Positions 5,093 through 5,819 of a DNA stretch of 5,819 nt are shown here, piece after piece. How positions within the stretch are numbered: position 1 is the stretch's first letter; the number at the start of each line of letters is the position of its first letter. Source of the DNA: Bacilli bacterium. GTDB taxonomy: Bacteria > Bacillota_I > Bacilli_A > ML615J-28 > CAG-313. A program made the translations under genes and the position numbers. Below the pieces are notes generated by a model. The model saw only the letters and a list, made by a program, of their open reading frames with translations. It did not search any database and was not told the DNA's origin. The DNA lies in contig CAADXH010000050.1 of the NCBI GenBank assembly GCA_900752975.1, positions 1 through 5,819 of the forward strand. The letters are read 5' to 3'.

Positions 5093-5491
5093 TTATTTAA
5101 ATAAATCAATAATTGACTCTATAGCCCAATCACATAATGTGAAGAATAAAGCAAGCACTACAGAGAAGATGATAACTTTAACAACATTACCAAAGAACTC
5201 CGCTTTTTTAAGGCCTTTAATGTGTTTAATTTCTGCAAAACTTGGAACAAAGAATGAAGATACTGATAAAATTAATGATACAGCACCTAAAGCAACTAGT
5301 ATCCATGCAAATTGTTTCCAATATTTACCAATAATGAATGCATCTTCAGGAATTGATAAATAAGTTTTTGAAAGTAGTAATACTCCAAGTTCAATTGCGA
5401 AAATAGCAAGTATTGCAAGAATTAAATTCTCCCATTTGTGTTCTCTTAGTAACACGCTCATCGCACGATTCTTTTTTTCGTTTTCAGCCAT
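5093..5491 (-). CDS. secE: Preprotein translocase subunit SecE, three-helix form
   Basis: A 132-residue membrane protein, about twice the usual length of the single-helix SecE common in Bacillota. SecE clamps the two halves of SecY in the SecYEG channel. Hydrophobic segments lie at about 22-41, 58-81 and 102-122. The last, with the amphipathic stretch before it, is the conserved SecE core. Aligned by eye to E. coli SecE, Glu87, Glu98 and Asp121 fall on conserved acidic positions, but the conserved Trp-Pro is replaced by Gly93-Leu94. The identity therefore rests on the core, topology and position between rpmG and nusG. The ATG at 5491 follows GGAGG (5500-5504), which overlaps the rpmG stop codon, suggesting translational coupling. 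Confidence 0.9.
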   Translation of the reverse strand: MAENEKKNRAMSVLLREHKWENLILAILAIFAIELGVLLLSKTYLSIPEDAFIIGKYWKQFAWILVALGAVSLILSVSSFFVPSFAEIKHIKGLKKAEFFGNVVKVIIFSVVLALFFTLCDWAIESIIDLFK

Positions 5492-5503
5492 ATGAAATTC
5501 CTC

Positions 5504-5653
5504 CTATTTAGTTTCTTTGTGAATAGTATGCTTATTGCAGCGAGGGCAATATTTTTTTACACTAATTCGTGTGGTTGTATTTAATTTATTTTTTTCAGTT
5601 ATGTAATTTCTTGATAAACATTCTTCACATACTAAAATTACTTTTTCTCTCAT
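5504..5653 (-). CDS. rpmG: 50S ribosomal protein L33 (zinc-ribbon type)
   Basis: A 49-residue basic protein read on the minus strand from ATG at 5653 to TAG at 5504. It begins MREKVILVCEECLSRNY and ends KYCPRCNKHTIHKETK. Two CxxC pairs (Cys9/Cys12 and Cys36/Cys39) show it is the zinc-binding (C+) form of L33, a small 50S protein near the E site. Length and placement directly before secE match Firmicutes L33 paralogues. The RBS AAGGTGGTG lies about 8 bases before the start. The stop codon overlaps the secE Shine-Dalgarno. A near-consensus promoter lies just upstream, so this is the first gene of rpmG-secE-nusG. Some bacteria carry a second, cysteine-free L33 for zinc-poor conditions; this window shows only one. 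Confidence 0.95.
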   Translation of the reverse strand: MREKVILVCEECLSRNYITEKNKLNTTTRISVKKYCPRCNKHTIHKETK

Positions 5654-5679
5654 AATTACAACACCACCTTGACTAATTA

Positions 5680-5708
5680 ATTTTACTAGATAATGTCATT
5701 TTTGTCAA
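5680..5708 (-). promoter_or_regulatory. Promoter of rpmG-secE-nusG
   Basis: On the minus strand TTGACA (5708-5703) is followed by 17 bases and TAAAAT (5685-5680), which matches the sigma-A consensus in all but one position. The start site would fall near 5673, leaving a leader of about 20 bases with the rpmG RBS. It lies 62 bases inside the right-hand IS boundary, so the insertion has left this promoter intact. Confidence 0.9.
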
Positions 5709-5736
5709 GCGTTTAACTTGTTTATATTGTAATCTT

Positions 5737-5770
5737 GTGTTCGTGTACACTAGATTGTGTACACGAACAC
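5737..5770. repeat. Perfect 14-bp inverted repeat abutting the IS end
   Basis: Arms GTGTTCGTGTACAC (5737-5750) and GTGTACACGAACAC (5757-5770) are perfectly complementary around the loop TAGATT. Each arm contains the self-complementary GTGTACAC. The repeat ends exactly where the 21-bp IS-type repeat begins (5771) and lies about 29 bases upstream of the rpmG -35. It has no T-run on the minus-strand side, and the plus-strand side is occupied by the IS. It could be a remnant terminator, an operator or an insertion target. Confidence 0.8.
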
Positions 5771-5791
5771 TGACGGTTTGTCAATCATCGT
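5771..5791 (+). repeat. 21-bp terminal inverted repeat, right copy
   Basis: Identical to the reverse complement of 65-85 and bounded sharply on both sides. TGAC and GTCA (5771-5774, 5780-5783) form a small dyad around GGTTT. On the minus strand it reads TTGACA (5784-5779), a -35-like hexamer pointing out of the IS towards rpmG. Confidence 0.75.
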
Positions 5792-5814
5792 ATGGGTTTT
5801 GAGAAAGGACTCTC

Positions 5815-5819
5815 ATGAA
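5815..5819 (+). CDS. Start of a plus-strand gene, probably the IS transposase (partial)
   Basis: ATG at 5815-5817 follows AAAGGA (5804-5809) with 5 bases between, an acceptable RBS. Only the first codon and part of the second are visible. Its place just inside the terminal repeat suggests the transposase gene of the right-hand IS. GAGA (5801-5804) and TCTC (5811-5814) could form a weak hairpin that places the RBS in its loop. Confidence 0.5.

Larger units (their letters stand above)
5771..5819 (+). mobile_element. Left end of an insertion sequence (partial)
   Basis: It starts with TGACGGTTTGTCA at 5771 and carries the 21-bp repeat (5771-5791), which is the exact inverted copy of 65-85. An RBS and ATG on the plus strand follow. 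This is the expected layout of an IS left end: terminal repeat, then a short leader, then the transposase start. The rest lies to the right of the window. Together with the left-edge fragment it suggests two copies in the same orientation. Confidence 0.65.

Noticed and set aside
5737..5770. LexA/SOS operator in the hairpin upstream of rpmG
   Set aside because: Gram-positive LexA boxes read CGAAC-N4-GTTCG. Here the half-sites are in the opposite order and much farther apart, so the match is not real.
1..5819. CRISPR array, tRNA, rRNA or defence genes
   Set aside because: No regularly spaced repeats, no cloverleaf sequences and no proteins of known defence families were seen. The cluster is housekeeping apart from the IS edges and the acetyltransferase.

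Overview
The window is a ribosomal and transcription housekeeping cluster from a low-GC Gram-positive-type bacterium (Bacillota, possibly Bacilli/Erysipelotrichia or a relative). The taxonomic call rests on AT-rich DNA, strong AGGAGG ribosome binding sites, TTGACA/TATAAT promoters, the gene order rpmG-secE-nusG-rplK-rplA-rplJ-rplL-(RsmC-like methyltransferase), and a Firmicutes-type L10 leader. Trp is encoded by TGG, so nothing suggests a recoded genetic code. No closer identification is possible from the sequence alone.

All complete genes lie on the minus strand, so transcription runs from high to low coordinates. Four blocks can be drawn from promoters and terminators. (1) rpmG-secE-nusG has a near-consensus promoter at 5680-5708 and a terminator at 4472-4503. 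(2) A tandem-domain GNAT acetyltransferase sits as a self-contained unit (promoter 4418-4446, terminator 3326-3365) between nusG and rplK. (3) rplK-rplA-rplJ-rplL has a perfect-consensus promoter (3202-3230), an L1-type RNA site before rplK, a second similar site before rplA, an L10 leader before rplJ and a terminator-like hairpin after rplL. (4) An RsmC/YbxB-like rRNA methyltransferase is followed by a strong terminator (142-186).

Both edges look like ends of one kind of insertion sequence. A 21-bp sequence at 65-85 recurs exactly, in inverted orientation, at 5771-5791. At the left edge it follows a plus-strand reading frame that ends at 44 and looks like a transposase C-terminus. At the right edge it precedes a plus-strand RBS and ATG (5815). 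The simplest reading is two IS copies in the same orientation bracketing the ribosomal cluster. The rpoB-rpoC genes that normally follow the methyltransferase in Firmicutes are not in the window, and the left IS lies where they would be expected.

No new defence or mobile system is evident. The points most worth a second look are the paired IS ends with outward-facing TTGACA boxes, the two L1-type leaders in one operon, the acetyltransferase insertion, a three-helix SecE that lacks the usual Trp-Pro, and a perfect 14-bp hairpin touching the right IS end.
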